DNA of 64,000 bases, from positions 790,161-854,160 of the forward strand of contig OY282369.1 in NCBI GenBank assembly GCA_958295735.1, in the 5' to 3' direction. This document shows, in pieces, positions 34,679 to 42,906 of the stretch. Each line of letters begins with the position of its first letter. Position 1 is the stretch's first letter. Source of the DNA: an uncultured Candidatus Cenarchaeum sp. (lineage in GTDB: Archaea; Thermoproteota; Nitrososphaeria; Nitrososphaerales; Nitrosopumilaceae). The notes under the pieces were generated by a model. It searched no databases. It was not told where the DNA came from and saw only the letters and a program-made list of their open reading frames with translations. A program made the translations under genes and the position numbers.

Positions 34679-35035
34679 TTGGCCCGCGCGCGCAACTGTA
34701 CGGTGGTGGGCGCGGCGGAGCGCATGGCCAGGAGGCTGGGCGACGAGGTGGACGGGATAAGGGACGGGCTGGATCCGCGCGTGCTGGCCTACTGGTATTC
34801 CGTCGTGGTGCGGGACGCCAGGGAGGCGGCCCCGCCGTGGCTGCACGACAGGATATCGGTGAGGCAGGATCCCGTGCTGCCGATGAGGTTCGGCCTCGAC
34901 GTGTCACGGCGGGCCGTGACGCACTTCATGGAGGCCGTCGAGCGCAACCTGGGCCTCATGCCGTACTCGACGCGGCTGTACTTCCTGAAGGTGCAGGAGG
35001 CCGTGGACGGCGAGGTGGACAGGGGCCTGGTGTAG
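34679..35035 (+). CDS. Conserved hypothetical protein (about 118 aa)
   Basis: No recognised domain. The body reads ERMARRLGDEVDGIRDGLDP, RVLAYWYSVVVRDAREAAPP and RRAVTHFMEAVERNLGLMPY, then a helix ending VDGEVDRGLV. Soluble and mostly helical. Start candidates are the TTG at 34679 and the ATG at 34724. The ATG begins where the helical, family-like part starts. It ends 16 bases before the convergent small gene at 35052. Regular codon use supports a real gene. Confidence 0.65.
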   Translation: MARARNCTVVGAAERMARRLGDEVDGIRDGLDPRVLAYWYSVVVRDAREAAPPWLHDRISVRQDPVLPMRFGLDVSRRAVTHFMEAVERNLGLMPYSTRLYFLKVQEAVDGEVDRGLV

Positions 35036-35051
35036 TACGGGCGGTACGGCT

Positions 35052-35363
35052 TCACGCGCCGGCCCGCGCCCGCGGGCGGTCCGACTTTGCCAGGACGACG
35101 TGCCGGCCAGACGCGCTGGCCCCCGACACCATATGGGAGCCCTCCGTCACGGACTGCAGGAAGTCGGCCAGCGCCTCCACCTGCGAGGCATCGGCGAGCG
35201 TGATGCTGTGGGCCGAGCCGTCCCGGAGCGCCAGCACCGCCTCGTCGCCCACCACGTTGAGCACCTCGGACACGAAGGTCTGGCCGGCCTCGCGCCGGTA
35301 CGCCAGGCTGGCCAGCTTTTGCGCCTCGCACGCGTCGCGGCAGCCGAGGCGCACGGTGCTCAC
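35052..35363 (-). CDS. Conserved small protein translationally coupled to trpS
   Basis: 103 residues. The GTG start (35361-35363) overlaps the trpS TGA in GTGA, so it is coupled. The sequence STVRLGCRDACEAQKLASLA, then FVSEVLNVVGDEAVLALRDG, then SITLADASQVEALADFLQSV forms a compact alpha/beta protein with a basic, disordered C-terminus. No named family recognised. It is not a zinc protein, as it has only two Cys. A role near translation is only a guess from the operon position. Confidence 0.7.
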   Translation of the reverse strand: MSTVRLGCRDACEAQKLASLAYRREAGQTFVSEVLNVVGDEAVLALRDGSAHSITLADASQVEALADFLQSVTEGSHMVSGASASGRHVVLAKSDRPRARAGA

Positions 35364-36499
35364 CTTTCCGGCCAGCGCGCCCCGCCCTCCTCCAGGACGA
35401 ACCTGCCCAACATCCCGCGGGCCTCCTCGCGCCTCTTCTGGTGCCCCTCCAGGAACCGGTTGGCCGCCCCTATGAGCACGGCCTTGAGCTCGCCGGTGGT
35501 CACGGATCCGGACCGGTACCCGTCCCGTATCCGGGCCAGTTTCGCGTCGTCGGGCTCGAAGAACATGCGCAGGTACTGGTAGGAGACGTCCACGTCGGTG
35601 TCGCCCCCCAGGCGGCGGTGCGCCTCGACGTCCGCCTGGCCCCCGGAGAAGGCGCGCCGGTTGATCTTCTTCTTCACCGTGTCGGGATCGTCCGTGGTGT
35701 ACAGGGCGTCCGAGGCGTCCGAGGCGGACATTTTCCCGCCGGGCCCCCGCAGGCCCGGGATCATCACGTTGTGGATGAGCGCCGGCTTTTCCAGCCCCAG
35801 TTTCGGCGCCACGTCCCGGGTGAGGCGGAAGTGCGGGTCCTGGTCCACCCCCAGCGGTATCAGGACGGGCCTGTCCTCCAGGAAGCAGGGGGCCGACTGG
35901 AGCGCCGTGTAGAATATCATGCCTATGCTGGTCTCGCCGGTGAACCCGAACGCGGCCTTCGTGTTGGAGTAGTTTATCTTGGCGGCCACCTTCGCGGCCA
36001 GCGGGTAGAGCGTCCTGATGTGCTCGGTGTCCAGGATTATCCGGGTCTTTCCCGGGTCGAAGCCGAGCGCCACGAAGTCCAGCGCGTTCTCGTACGCGTG
36101 CCCGCGCGCCTCCTCCAGCGTCATGCCCTTCTTCGAGTAGAACTTTTCGTCGTCGGTGAGCTGGAAGTACATGGTGGCGCCGAACCGGTCCTGCAGCCAT
36201 TTCGCGAAGACCCACGGCACCAAATGGCCGATGTGCGTCCCCCCCGACGGGCCGCGCCCCGTGTACAGGAAGAACCCGCGCCCGTCCTCGTGGGCGTCCA
36301 GCGCGCGGCCGAGGTCCCTGTGCGAGAAGAATATCCCGCGCCTCAGCATGAAGTGGTCCTCCCCGGCCAGCCTCCGCAGCCTGCCCAAGAGTTCCCCGCC
36401 GAGCCGCTCCGTGCCGAACCGTTCGGTGAGCCGGTCGTAGTCTATGCTACCCCGCACGCCCCACGGAGTCACTTCAAAGCCGTCCTCGGCGCCGGGCAT
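35360..36499 (-). CDS. trpS: Tryptophanyl-tRNA synthetase
   Basis: 379 residues, class I synthetase of the archaeal/eukaryotic type. The HIGH-type motif is GPSGGTHIGHLVPW, preceded by FLYTGRG. Tryptophan-site residues are around FQLTDDEKFYSKKG. VDQDPHFRLTRDVAPKLG is characteristic of TrpRS, and the KMSKS-type motif is GGKMSASDASDALYTTDD. It charges tRNA-Trp. An AT-rich run on the minus strand (CACGTTTTTTAGAGCC, about 36518-36533) precedes the start at 36499 by roughly 25 bases. A small coupled gene follows. Confidence 0.96.
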   Translation of the reverse strand: MPGAEDGFEVTPWGVRGSIDYDRLTERFGTERLGGELLGRLRRLAGEDHFMLRRGIFFSHRDLGRALDAHEDGRGFFLYTGRGPSGGTHIGHLVPWVFAKWLQDRFGATMYFQLTDDEKFYSKKGMTLEEARGHAYENALDFVALGFDPGKTRIILDTEHIRTLYPLAAKVAAKINYSNTKAAFGFTGETSIGMIFYTALQSAPCFLEDRPVLIPLGVDQDPHFRLTRDVAPKLGLEKPALIHNVMIPGLRGPGGKMSASDASDALYTTDDPDTVKKKINRRAFSGGQADVEAHRRLGGDTDVDVSYQYLRMFFEPDDAKLARIRDGYRSGSVTTGELKAVLIGAANRFLEGHQKRREEARGMLGRFVLEEGGARWPER

Positions 36500-36593
36500 C
36501 CGGGAGCGCGCCGGCCGCGGCTCTAAAAAACGTGGCGGGGGGGGGGGCGGGGGGGGCCTTGCGGGACGGCGGGGAGGGGGGCGCCCGGCGCTC

Positions 36594-36688
36594 GTATGAG
36601 GTCACGTACCCGTCAGTCACAGGCGTGAAAACGACTTCGCTGATCCAGATTCACGCCTGAGGAGTGATGGGGGGTGCTGACCTCGTAC
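36594..36688 (+). mobile_element. MITE-B copy 4
   Basis: GTATGAGGTCACGTACCCG to TGACCTCGTAC, 95 bp. The ends form an 11-bp inverted repeat with one mismatch (GTATGAGGTCA / TGACCTCGTAC). The centre holds CAGGCGTGAA...TTCACGCCTG. It is the clearest copy and sits just upstream of the first GHKL gene's promoter. Confidence 0.88.
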
Positions 36689-36705
36689 CGGCGCTCTCCG
36701 TGAAA

Positions 36706-36715
36706 GTTTTAGTAG
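36706..36715 (+). promoter_or_regulatory. TATA box of the first GHKL/nuclease-like gene
   Basis: GTTTTAGTAG, 20-30 bases before the GTG at 36736. The identical run and following bases occur at 39331-39340 before the GTG at 39361 of the second copy, so the promoter was duplicated with the gene. Confidence 0.55.
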
Positions 36716-36735
36716 CGCCGGCCGGATCGGCGCGC

Positions 36736-38670
36736 GTGGAAGGCAAGACCCTGAAGCTCCGGTTCTTCGGGAGGATGCTGGATCACCTGGGATGCGGGGC
36801 GTACCACGGCCCGGCCGCGGCGCTGGCCGAAATGGTGGCGAACGCCTGGGATGCGGACGCCGAGAACGTGAACATTGGACTTCCCGACGACCTGGCCGGG
36901 AAGATAACGGTGGAGGACGACGGGAACGGGATGACGTTCGAGGAATGCGAGCAGAAGTACCTGAACGTCGGATACGACAGGAGGCGGGGAAACCCCGCGG
37001 CGCAGACTGAGGCAAAGAAGAGGAACGTGATGGGCAGGAAGGGGATCGGGAAGTTCGCCTGCTTCGGCATAGCGAATACGGTGGAGGTGGAGACGGTCAG
37101 CGGCGCCACCGGGGAAAAGACCAGCTTCGTGATGGACGCGGACTCCCTGAGGGGCAAGGAGTACCTCGAGAGGGACGGCAGGATCCCCGCCGAGACCGCG
37201 GGGCCCAGCGAGGCCATGAAGGGCAGGCACGGGACCAGGGTGACCCTGTCCAAACTGACAATAGCCAGAAAAATAGGCCGCCAGTTTCCGACCAGCCTGG
37301 CCAGGAGGTTCCTGGTCCACCAGACCGCGGGTGGCTTCGAGGTAAAGGTGAACGGCGTTCCGATCCCGCAGTCGATGGACATGTCGAACGTCGAGTTCGG
37401 CTTTCCGGGGGACTATCCCGCCGGCAAAGAACCTGACGGACTGAAGACGGAAAGCGGCTGGGGAGTCGAGAACCTCAAGGGCGGCAACCACGCCGTAAAG
37501 TGGAGGGTCGGCTTCCAAAAGGCGCCGATAAGCGACGGGGAGCTCCGGGGAATCACGGTGTTCGCCAACGGCAAGCTCGCCAACAAGGCGTTCTTCTTCG
37601 ACGTGACGGGGGCGCCGGCGGGACAGCACGGGCAGGGATACATGTTCGGCCAGGTCGTGGCGGACTTTCTTGATCAGCAAGAAATTGACGTGATGTCGAC
37701 CGAGCGGCAGCGCGTCAACTGGGATCTTGCAGAGACGCAGGAATTGCTGGGGTGGGGGCAGGAAAGAACAAAGCAGCTGCTGAGGCTGTGGGGAAAGCTC
37801 AGGGCCGACAGCAAGCTCAAGGCGCTGGAAGACCAGTTTTCGGATGTGAAGAAGAGGCTCGACAGCCTCAAGGCCCGCGAACGAAAGACTGTCAAAAAAG
37901 TGCTCACGCAGCTTGCGCAGGCCGATTCCCTCAGCGCGGAGCAGTACAGGAGCCTGGCAGACTCGTTCCTTACCGCCTGGGAAAACGGAAGGCTCAAGGA
38001 ACTGTGGAGCGAGATCGCGGACAGCGACAACATATCGGCAGAGAAACTCCTCGGCATGCTGGTAGAAACCGACGTCATCGCGGCGCTGAACGTGGCGGAG
38101 GGCATCAAGACCAAACTGACGGCAATCACGGAGCTGAAGCACAGGGTAAGCAAAGGGCAGCTGGAACGCGCCGTGAGGGATCACGTAGCCAACAACCCGT
38201 GGATGATCGAGCCCGGGCTGGAGCTGTACCGCAAAGAAACCAGCGTGTCGGCCGTGATCAAGGAGGCCGCGGGCGAGTCGGGATTGGTCGACGAAAACCA
38301 CAAGGGGAGGGTGGATCTCGTCTTGTCCAGCGGCACGGACCTGGTGGTGATGGAGTTCATGAGGCCAGGGCTGGCCCTCGACGCGGATCACATGGCAAGG
38401 TGCCAAAGATACGTGTACGCCATAAGAGCCGGAATCATAAACAACCCCAAGTTCAAATCAGTGGCAGGGTGCATCGTTGCAGACAACGTGACAAGAGACC
38501 CCGCCATGAACCTCATGATGGCGGATCTCACGGATCACGGGATTCGCGTGTACGACTGGGAGAGCCTGCTGGACGACGCGAAATCCCGCTGGGACGACTA
38601 CCTCGAGATACTGGTCAAGAGAGGCCGGGAAGACGGCAGGCTGACGGCCCTCCTTGACGGCGTGACGTGA
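36736..38670 (+). CDS. GHKL ATPase with C-terminal PD-(D/E)XK-like domain, copy 1
   Basis: 644 residues from the GTG at 36736 (the frame continues upstream into MITE-B, which I reject). The N-terminal Hsp90/MutL/MORC-type ATPase has AALAEMVANAWDADAENV (N-box), ITVEDDGNGMTFEECEQKYL (G1) and VMGRKGIGKFACFGIANT (G2). The second module includes DVMSTERQRVNWDLAETQEL and a Lys/Glu-rich coiled coil (about residues 345-420). The C-terminus has NPWMIEPGLELYRKE, GRVDLVLSSGTDLVVMEFMR and YVYAIRAGI, the strand pattern of PD-(D/E)XK nucleases. Asp and Glu are present, but the ExK Lys is Met. Soluble. Unlike core genes it is less GC-extreme. A paralogue follows at 39361. Function is unknown, with defence or DNA repair the natural hypotheses. 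Confidence 0.8.
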   Translation: MEGKTLKLRFFGRMLDHLGCGAYHGPAAALAEMVANAWDADAENVNIGLPDDLAGKITVEDDGNGMTFEECEQKYLNVGYDRRRGNPAAQTEAKKRNVMGRKGIGKFACFGIANTVEVETVSGATGEKTSFVMDADSLRGKEYLERDGRIPAETAGPSEAMKGRHGTRVTLSKLTIARKIGRQFPTSLARRFLVHQTAGGFEVKVNGVPIPQSMDMSNVEFGFPGDYPAGKEPDGLKTESGWGVENLKGGNHAVKWRVGFQKAPISDGELRGITVFANGKLANKAFFFDVTGAPAGQHGQGYMFGQVVADFLDQQEIDVMSTERQRVNWDLAETQELLGWGQERTKQLLRLWGKLRADSKLKALEDQFSDVKKRLDSLKARERKTVKKVLTQLAQADSLSAEQYRSLADSFLTAWENGRLKELWSEIADSDNISAEKLLGMLVETDVIAALNVAEGIKTKLTAITELKHRVSKGQLERAVRDHVANNPWMIEPGLELYRKETSVSAVIKEAAGESGLVDENHKGRVDLVLSSGTDLVVMEFMRPGLALDADHMARCQRYVYAIRAGIINNPKFKSVAGCIVADNVTRDPAMNLMMADLTDHGIRVYDWESLLDDAKSRWDDYLEILVKRGREDGRLTALLDGVT

Positions 38671-39327
38671 CGCTCGCGGCCAGGTCCCAGACAGCGCCGA
38701 GGGACGGCATCGCCGCGGCGGCGCAAAAAGGTCCCCGCACGATCCCGCGGCGCGGGGCGCTCAAAGCTGGCATCATTCCGCGTCGCGATGCGGCGGCGCG
38801 TGCCGAACTTCCGGCTTGCGGGACAGAAAAAATTCCGCGCAAAAAAAGGCGTCCGCGGTATGCGGCGCCGTGACCAAGCGGGGCCGTGCGCGGACCGCGG
38901 CGATGCCGTTCAAGGCGCGCGGCGCGATCAAGGCGCGGCGCAGGCATCTCCCGGGGCGGAAGACTGGGAACGGGAGAATCCCCGCGTCCCTGACGGCTGC
39001 CCAAGGCGGCAAGCCGAAAAGCCGCCGGTGCTGTAGGCCGCGGCGGCGCGCGTCGTTCCCCGCGGAACCCGGAGGCGGCGGAGGAGCGCGCAGGCGGCGC
39101 GGCGGAAGCCCGAGGCATCATTGGGCGTGCGCGAAGCGCGGGAACCGGCGGCCCGGGGCCCGCGCCCGGCGGTCCCGTCCTGCCCGACAAGGCGGCGCCG
39201 GCCCGCGGCGCGCCCTTCCGGCACGGTTCCGCGCGCCCTGTGGGCCGGCCGCCACGGCGCCGTCCGGCCCCCCCCCCCATCCCCGCGCGGCGGGCGGGCG
39301 GGCGGAACGGAACCGGCGCCCCCCGTG
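38671..39327. other. Spacer of the tandem GHKL duplication
   Basis: No gene. The beginning of this spacer shares blocks with the DNA after the second copy: CGCGGCGGCGC, TGGCATCATTCCGCGTCGCG here against CCGGCATCGTTCCGCATCGC at 41390, and GATGCGGCGGCGCG in both. The duplicated unit therefore included 3' flanking DNA. The rest is GC-rich, with a C-run at 39271-39279. Confidence 0.55.
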
Positions 39328-39360
39328 AAGGTTTTAGTAGCGCCGGCCGGATCGGCGCGC

Positions 39361-41292
39361 GTGGAAGGCAAGACCCTGAAGCTCCGGTTCTTCGGGAGGA
39401 TGCTGGACCAGCTGGGCCGCCAAGCGTACCACGGCCCGGCCGCGGCGCTGGCCGAAATGGTGGCGAACGCCTGGGATGCGGACGCCGAGAACGTGAGCAT
39501 ACGGCTTCCCGACGGCCCGGCCGGCAGGATAACCATACAGGACGACGGGAGCGGGATGACGTTCGAGGAATGCGAGCAGAAATACCTGAACGCCGGGTAC
39601 GGCAGGAGGCGGGGAGACCCCGCGGCGCGGACGGGGGGAAAGGGAAGGCGCGTGATGGGCAGGAGGGGGATCGGGAAGTTCGCCTGCTTCGGCATAGCGA
39701 ATACGGTGGAGGTGGAGACGGTCAGCGGCGCCACCGGGGAAAAGACCAGCTTCGTGCTGGACGCGGACACCCTGAGGGGCGAAGAGTACCTCGAAAAGTA
39801 CGGCAGGATCCCCTGCAGGACCTCGGGACCCGGCGGGGCCGCGAAGGACAGGCACGGGACCAGGGTGACCCTGTCCGGGCTGACGACCGCTAGGAAGATA
39901 AGCGGCCGGTTTCCGGCAAGCCTGGCCAGGAGGTTCCTGGTCCACCACGAGGCCGAAGACTTCAAGGTCGAGGTGAACGGCGTCCCGATCCCGCAGTCGA
40001 TGGACGTGTCAAACGCCGAGTTCTGCTTTCCGAGGGACTATCCCGCCGGCAAAGAACCGGACGGGTTAAGGACGGAGGGCGACTGGGGGTTCGAGGACCT
40101 CAAGGGCGGCGGCCGCGCCGTGAGGTGGAGGATCGGCTTCCGAAAGGAGCCGATAAGCGACGAGGAGATCCGCGGAATCTCGGTGTTCGCCAACGGCAAG
40201 CTCGCCCACGAGCCGTTCTTCTTCAACGCGCCGGGGGCGGCGGCGGGGAGCGGCGGGCGGGGATGCATGTTCGGCCAGGTCGCGGCGGACTTTCTTGATC
40301 GGCAAAAAACCGACGTGGTGTCGACCGAGCGGCAGCGCGTCAACTGGGATCTCGCCGAGACGCAGGAGCTGCTGGAGTGGGGGCGGGAAAGGACGGAGCA
40401 GCTCTTGGAGCTGTGGGGGGATCTCAGGGCAGACGGCAAGCTCGAGGCGCTGGAGCGGTTTTCCGACGCGAAAAGGAAACTCGACAACCTCAAGGCCCAC
40501 GAGCGGAAGACGGTCGAGAAGGCTCTCGCGGGGCTCGCGCGGGCCGATTCCCTCAGCGCGGAGCAGTACGGGAGCCTGGCGTATTCGTTCCTCGCCGCCT
40601 GGGAAGGCGGGAGGCTCGGAGAACTGCGGGGCGACATCGCCGGCAGCGGCGGCATGTCTGCCGAGAAACTCCTCGGCCTGCTGGCGGAGACGGACGCCGT
40701 CGCGGCGCTGAACGTGGCCGAGGCCGTCAAGACCAAACTGGCCGCGATCGCGGAGCTGAAGCGCAGGGTGGGCGAGGGGCGCCTGGAGCGCGCCGTGAGG
40801 GATCACGTCGCCGGCAACCCGTGGCTGATCGAGCCGGGGCTGGAAGGGTACCGCAAGGAAATCGGCGCGGCCACGGCGATCAGGGAGGCGGCGGACGAGT
40901 CGGGACTGGCTGGCGAAAAATACGAGGGAAGGACGGCCCTCGCCCTGTACAACGGCACGGACCTCATGGTGATGGAGTTCGCGAGGCCCGGGCAGGTCCT
41001 CGATTGGGATCACGTGGCGGTGTATGAAAGATACGTAGACGACATAAGATTCGGAGTCGAAAACGACCACAAATTCGAATCGGTGTCGGGATGCATCGTG
41101 GCGGACGAGGTGTCGAGGGATCCCATCATGGACATGAAGGTGAGGAGGCTCAGGGACAACGACATTCGCGTGTACGACTGGGGGAGCCTGCTGGACAGCG
41201 CGGAATACCGGTTGAACTACTACATGGACATACTGGCCGGCAGGGGCCGGCAGGACGGCAGGCTGGCGGCCCTCCTCGACGACGGGGCGTAG
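39361..41292 (+). CDS. GHKL ATPase with PD-(D/E)XK-like domain, copy 2 (diverging)
   Basis: 643 residues from the GTG at 39361. It is collinear with copy 1: AALAEMVANAWDADAENVSI, QDDGSGMTFEECEQKYLNAG, VMGRRGIGKFACFGIANTVE, VVSTERQRVNWDLAETQELL, NPWLIEPGLEGYRKE and LMVMEFARPG. The ATPase motifs are intact. In the C-terminal domain the Asp of copy 1 (GRVDLVL) is lost (GRTALAL) and the ExK Lys is Ala, so nuclease activity is less likely still. About 75 bases spanning promoter, start and first codons match copy 1 almost exactly, suggesting recent duplication or gene conversion there, while the rest has drifted, mostly to higher GC. Confidence 0.8.
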   Translation: MEGKTLKLRFFGRMLDQLGRQAYHGPAAALAEMVANAWDADAENVSIRLPDGPAGRITIQDDGSGMTFEECEQKYLNAGYGRRRGDPAARTGGKGRRVMGRRGIGKFACFGIANTVEVETVSGATGEKTSFVLDADTLRGEEYLEKYGRIPCRTSGPGGAAKDRHGTRVTLSGLTTARKISGRFPASLARRFLVHHEAEDFKVEVNGVPIPQSMDVSNAEFCFPRDYPAGKEPDGLRTEGDWGFEDLKGGGRAVRWRIGFRKEPISDEEIRGISVFANGKLAHEPFFFNAPGAAAGSGGRGCMFGQVAADFLDRQKTDVVSTERQRVNWDLAETQELLEWGRERTEQLLELWGDLRADGKLEALERFSDAKRKLDNLKAHERKTVEKALAGLARADSLSAEQYGSLAYSFLAAWEGGRLGELRGDIAGSGGMSAEKLLGLLAETDAVAALNVAEAVKTKLAAIAELKRRVGEGRLERAVRDHVAGNPWLIEPGLEGYRKEIGAATAIREAADESGLAGEKYEGRTALALYNGTDLMVMEFARPGQVLDWDHVAVYERYVDDIRFGVENDHKFESVSGCIVADEVSRDPIMDMKVRRLRDNDIRVYDWGSLLDSAEYRLNYYMDILAGRGRQDGRLAALLDDGA

Positions 41293-41466
41293 CGCCGGCG
41301 GCCCCGCCGCGGCCGGCATCGCCGGGAAGGGGACGGAATGCCGCGGCGGCGCGGAAGCGCTCCCGCGGGATCCGGCGGGGCGCCAAGCCGGCATCGTTCC
41401 GCATCGCGATGCGGCGGCGCGCCCGCCGGCGATGCGTTTAATAGGATTTTTTGGCGCCGCGGGCCG

Positions 41467-42906
41467 TTGCAGCCGGTACTGCACGACATCGAGAGGAGGA
41501 TAATATCCAGCCTGCGCGCGCGGGACGGCCAGGACGAGGGACAGATAGGGAAGGCGGCGGGCCTCTCGCCGGACCAGGTCAGGAGGGGCATCCAGTGGCT
41601 AAAGCTGAAGGGGCTCGCCAGGGTGGAGGAGGAGCCCAGCGCGGCGGTCTCGCTCGGCCCCAACGGCGCCGCGGCGGGCGAGCACGGCCTCCCGGAACGG
41701 CAGCTGCTGGGCATGGTGGGGCGCGGCCGCGTCTCGATGGACGGGCTGGCCGCGAAGCTCGGGCCGGCCTTCGGCCCCGCGATCGGGGCGGCCAGGAGGG
41801 GCGGCTGGATCGCCGTGGGGGAAGGAAAGGGCGGCGGCCGGGCCGTCTCCCCCGCCCGCGCTCCCGGCGCGGGCGGGATCCCGGGGGAGGCGCTCATAAG
41901 GTTCCTCGGGAAAGCGCGCGGCCCGATCCCCCTGGGAACGATAGTTGCCGACGCGAGGCTGGCCGCGGACCTCGGCGCGCTGGAAAAGAGGCCCGGCTAC
42001 GTGGTCAGGAAGGCGGCCCGGTCGGCGCGGGTGTTCCTGGATTCCAAGGCCGCCGCCGCGGCCGCCGCCCCCGCGGCGGGGGCCATCGACGTGGAAGCCG
42101 ACGCGCCGCCCGCGTACCCGGCCAGGACGCACCCGCTCACCGACACCATAGAGGAGGTGCGGGAGGCCTTCGCCGCCCTCGGGTTCGACGAGATATCCGG
42201 GACCGCCGTGCAGCCGTGCTTTTGGAACTTCGATGCGCTGTTCACGCCGCAGGACCACCCGGCGCGCGAGATGCAGGACACGTTCTACCTGGGCGGCGGG
42301 GCCAGGGCGCCGGGCAGCCGCATGGCCTCCGCGGGGCACGTCGCGGCCGTCGGCAAGGAGCACGAGAGGGGGTGGGGGCCCGGATGGAAGAAAGGCATGG
42401 CGCGGCGCGCGGTGCTGCGCACCCACACCACGTGCGTCACCGTGCGGCACCTGGCCGAGAACGACGTAGAAGACGGCGCCAGGCTGTTCTCGCTGGGGCG
42501 CGTCTACAGGAACGAGAAGGCCAGCTACAAGCATCTCGCCGAGTTCAACCAGGTGGAGGGGGTGGTGGCCGGCGGGGGCGCGACCCTGCGCGGCCTGATG
42601 GGCATACAGAAGGAGTTCTATGAAATGGTCGGGATGGGCGAGGTGAAGTTCTGGCCCACGTACTTCCCGTACACGGAGCCGTCCCTGCAGACGATGGTGT
42701 ACAACAAGAAGGCGGGCAAGTGGGTGGAGCTGTTCGGGATGGGGATACTCCGGCCCGAGGTGACCCGCCCGCTGGGCATACGGGGCACGGTGCTGGCCTG
42801 GGGCGGCGGCATCGAGAGGATGGCCATGGCAAAGCACGGGGTGGGCGACGTGCGGCGGTTCTACGCCAACGACGTGAAGTGGCTCAGGGGGCCGCGATGC
42901 CGGTAG
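41467..42906 (+). CDS. pheS: Phenylalanyl-tRNA synthetase alpha subunit
   Basis: 479 residues from the TTG at 41467 (QPVLHDIERRIISSLRARDG). The N-terminal winged-helix repeats (DEGQIGKAAGLSPDQVRRGI) precede the class II catalytic core. TDTIEEVREAFAALGFDEIS starts the core, motif 2 is RVYRNEKASYKHLAEFNQVE, and motif 3 is GTVLAWGGGIERMAMAKHG. It pairs with PheT to charge tRNA-Phe. The TATA run (GTTTAATAGG, about 41431-41440) lies about 30 bases upstream, which supports the TTG. The longer open frame with Arg/Gly-rich codons upstream is rejected. It overlaps pheT by 10 bases. Confidence 0.95.
   Translation: MQPVLHDIERRIISSLRARDGQDEGQIGKAAGLSPDQVRRGIQWLKLKGLARVEEEPSAAVSLGPNGAAAGEHGLPERQLLGMVGRGRVSMDGLAAKLGPAFGPAIGAARRGGWIAVGEGKGGGRAVSPARAPGAGGIPGEALIRFLGKARGPIPLGTIVADARLAADLGALEKRPGYVVRKAARSARVFLDSKAAAAAAAPAAGAIDVEADAPPAYPARTHPLTDTIEEVREAFAALGFDEISGTAVQPCFWNFDALFTPQDHPAREMQDTFYLGGGARAPGSRMASAGHVAAVGKEHERGWGPGWKKGMARRAVLRTHTTCVTVRHLAENDVEDGARLFSLGRVYRNEKASYKHLAEFNQVEGVVAGGGATLRGLMGIQKEFYEMVGMGEVKFWPTYFPYTEPSLQTMVYNKKAGKWVELFGMGILRPEVTRPLGIRGTVLAWGGGIERMAMAKHGVGDVRRFYANDVKWLRGPRCR

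Noticed and set aside
36535-36560. G-run near 36540 as a regulatory G-quadruplex
   Set aside because: It lies between divergent transcription units, but long G-runs are expected by composition and are error-prone in sequencing. Nothing links it to regulation.
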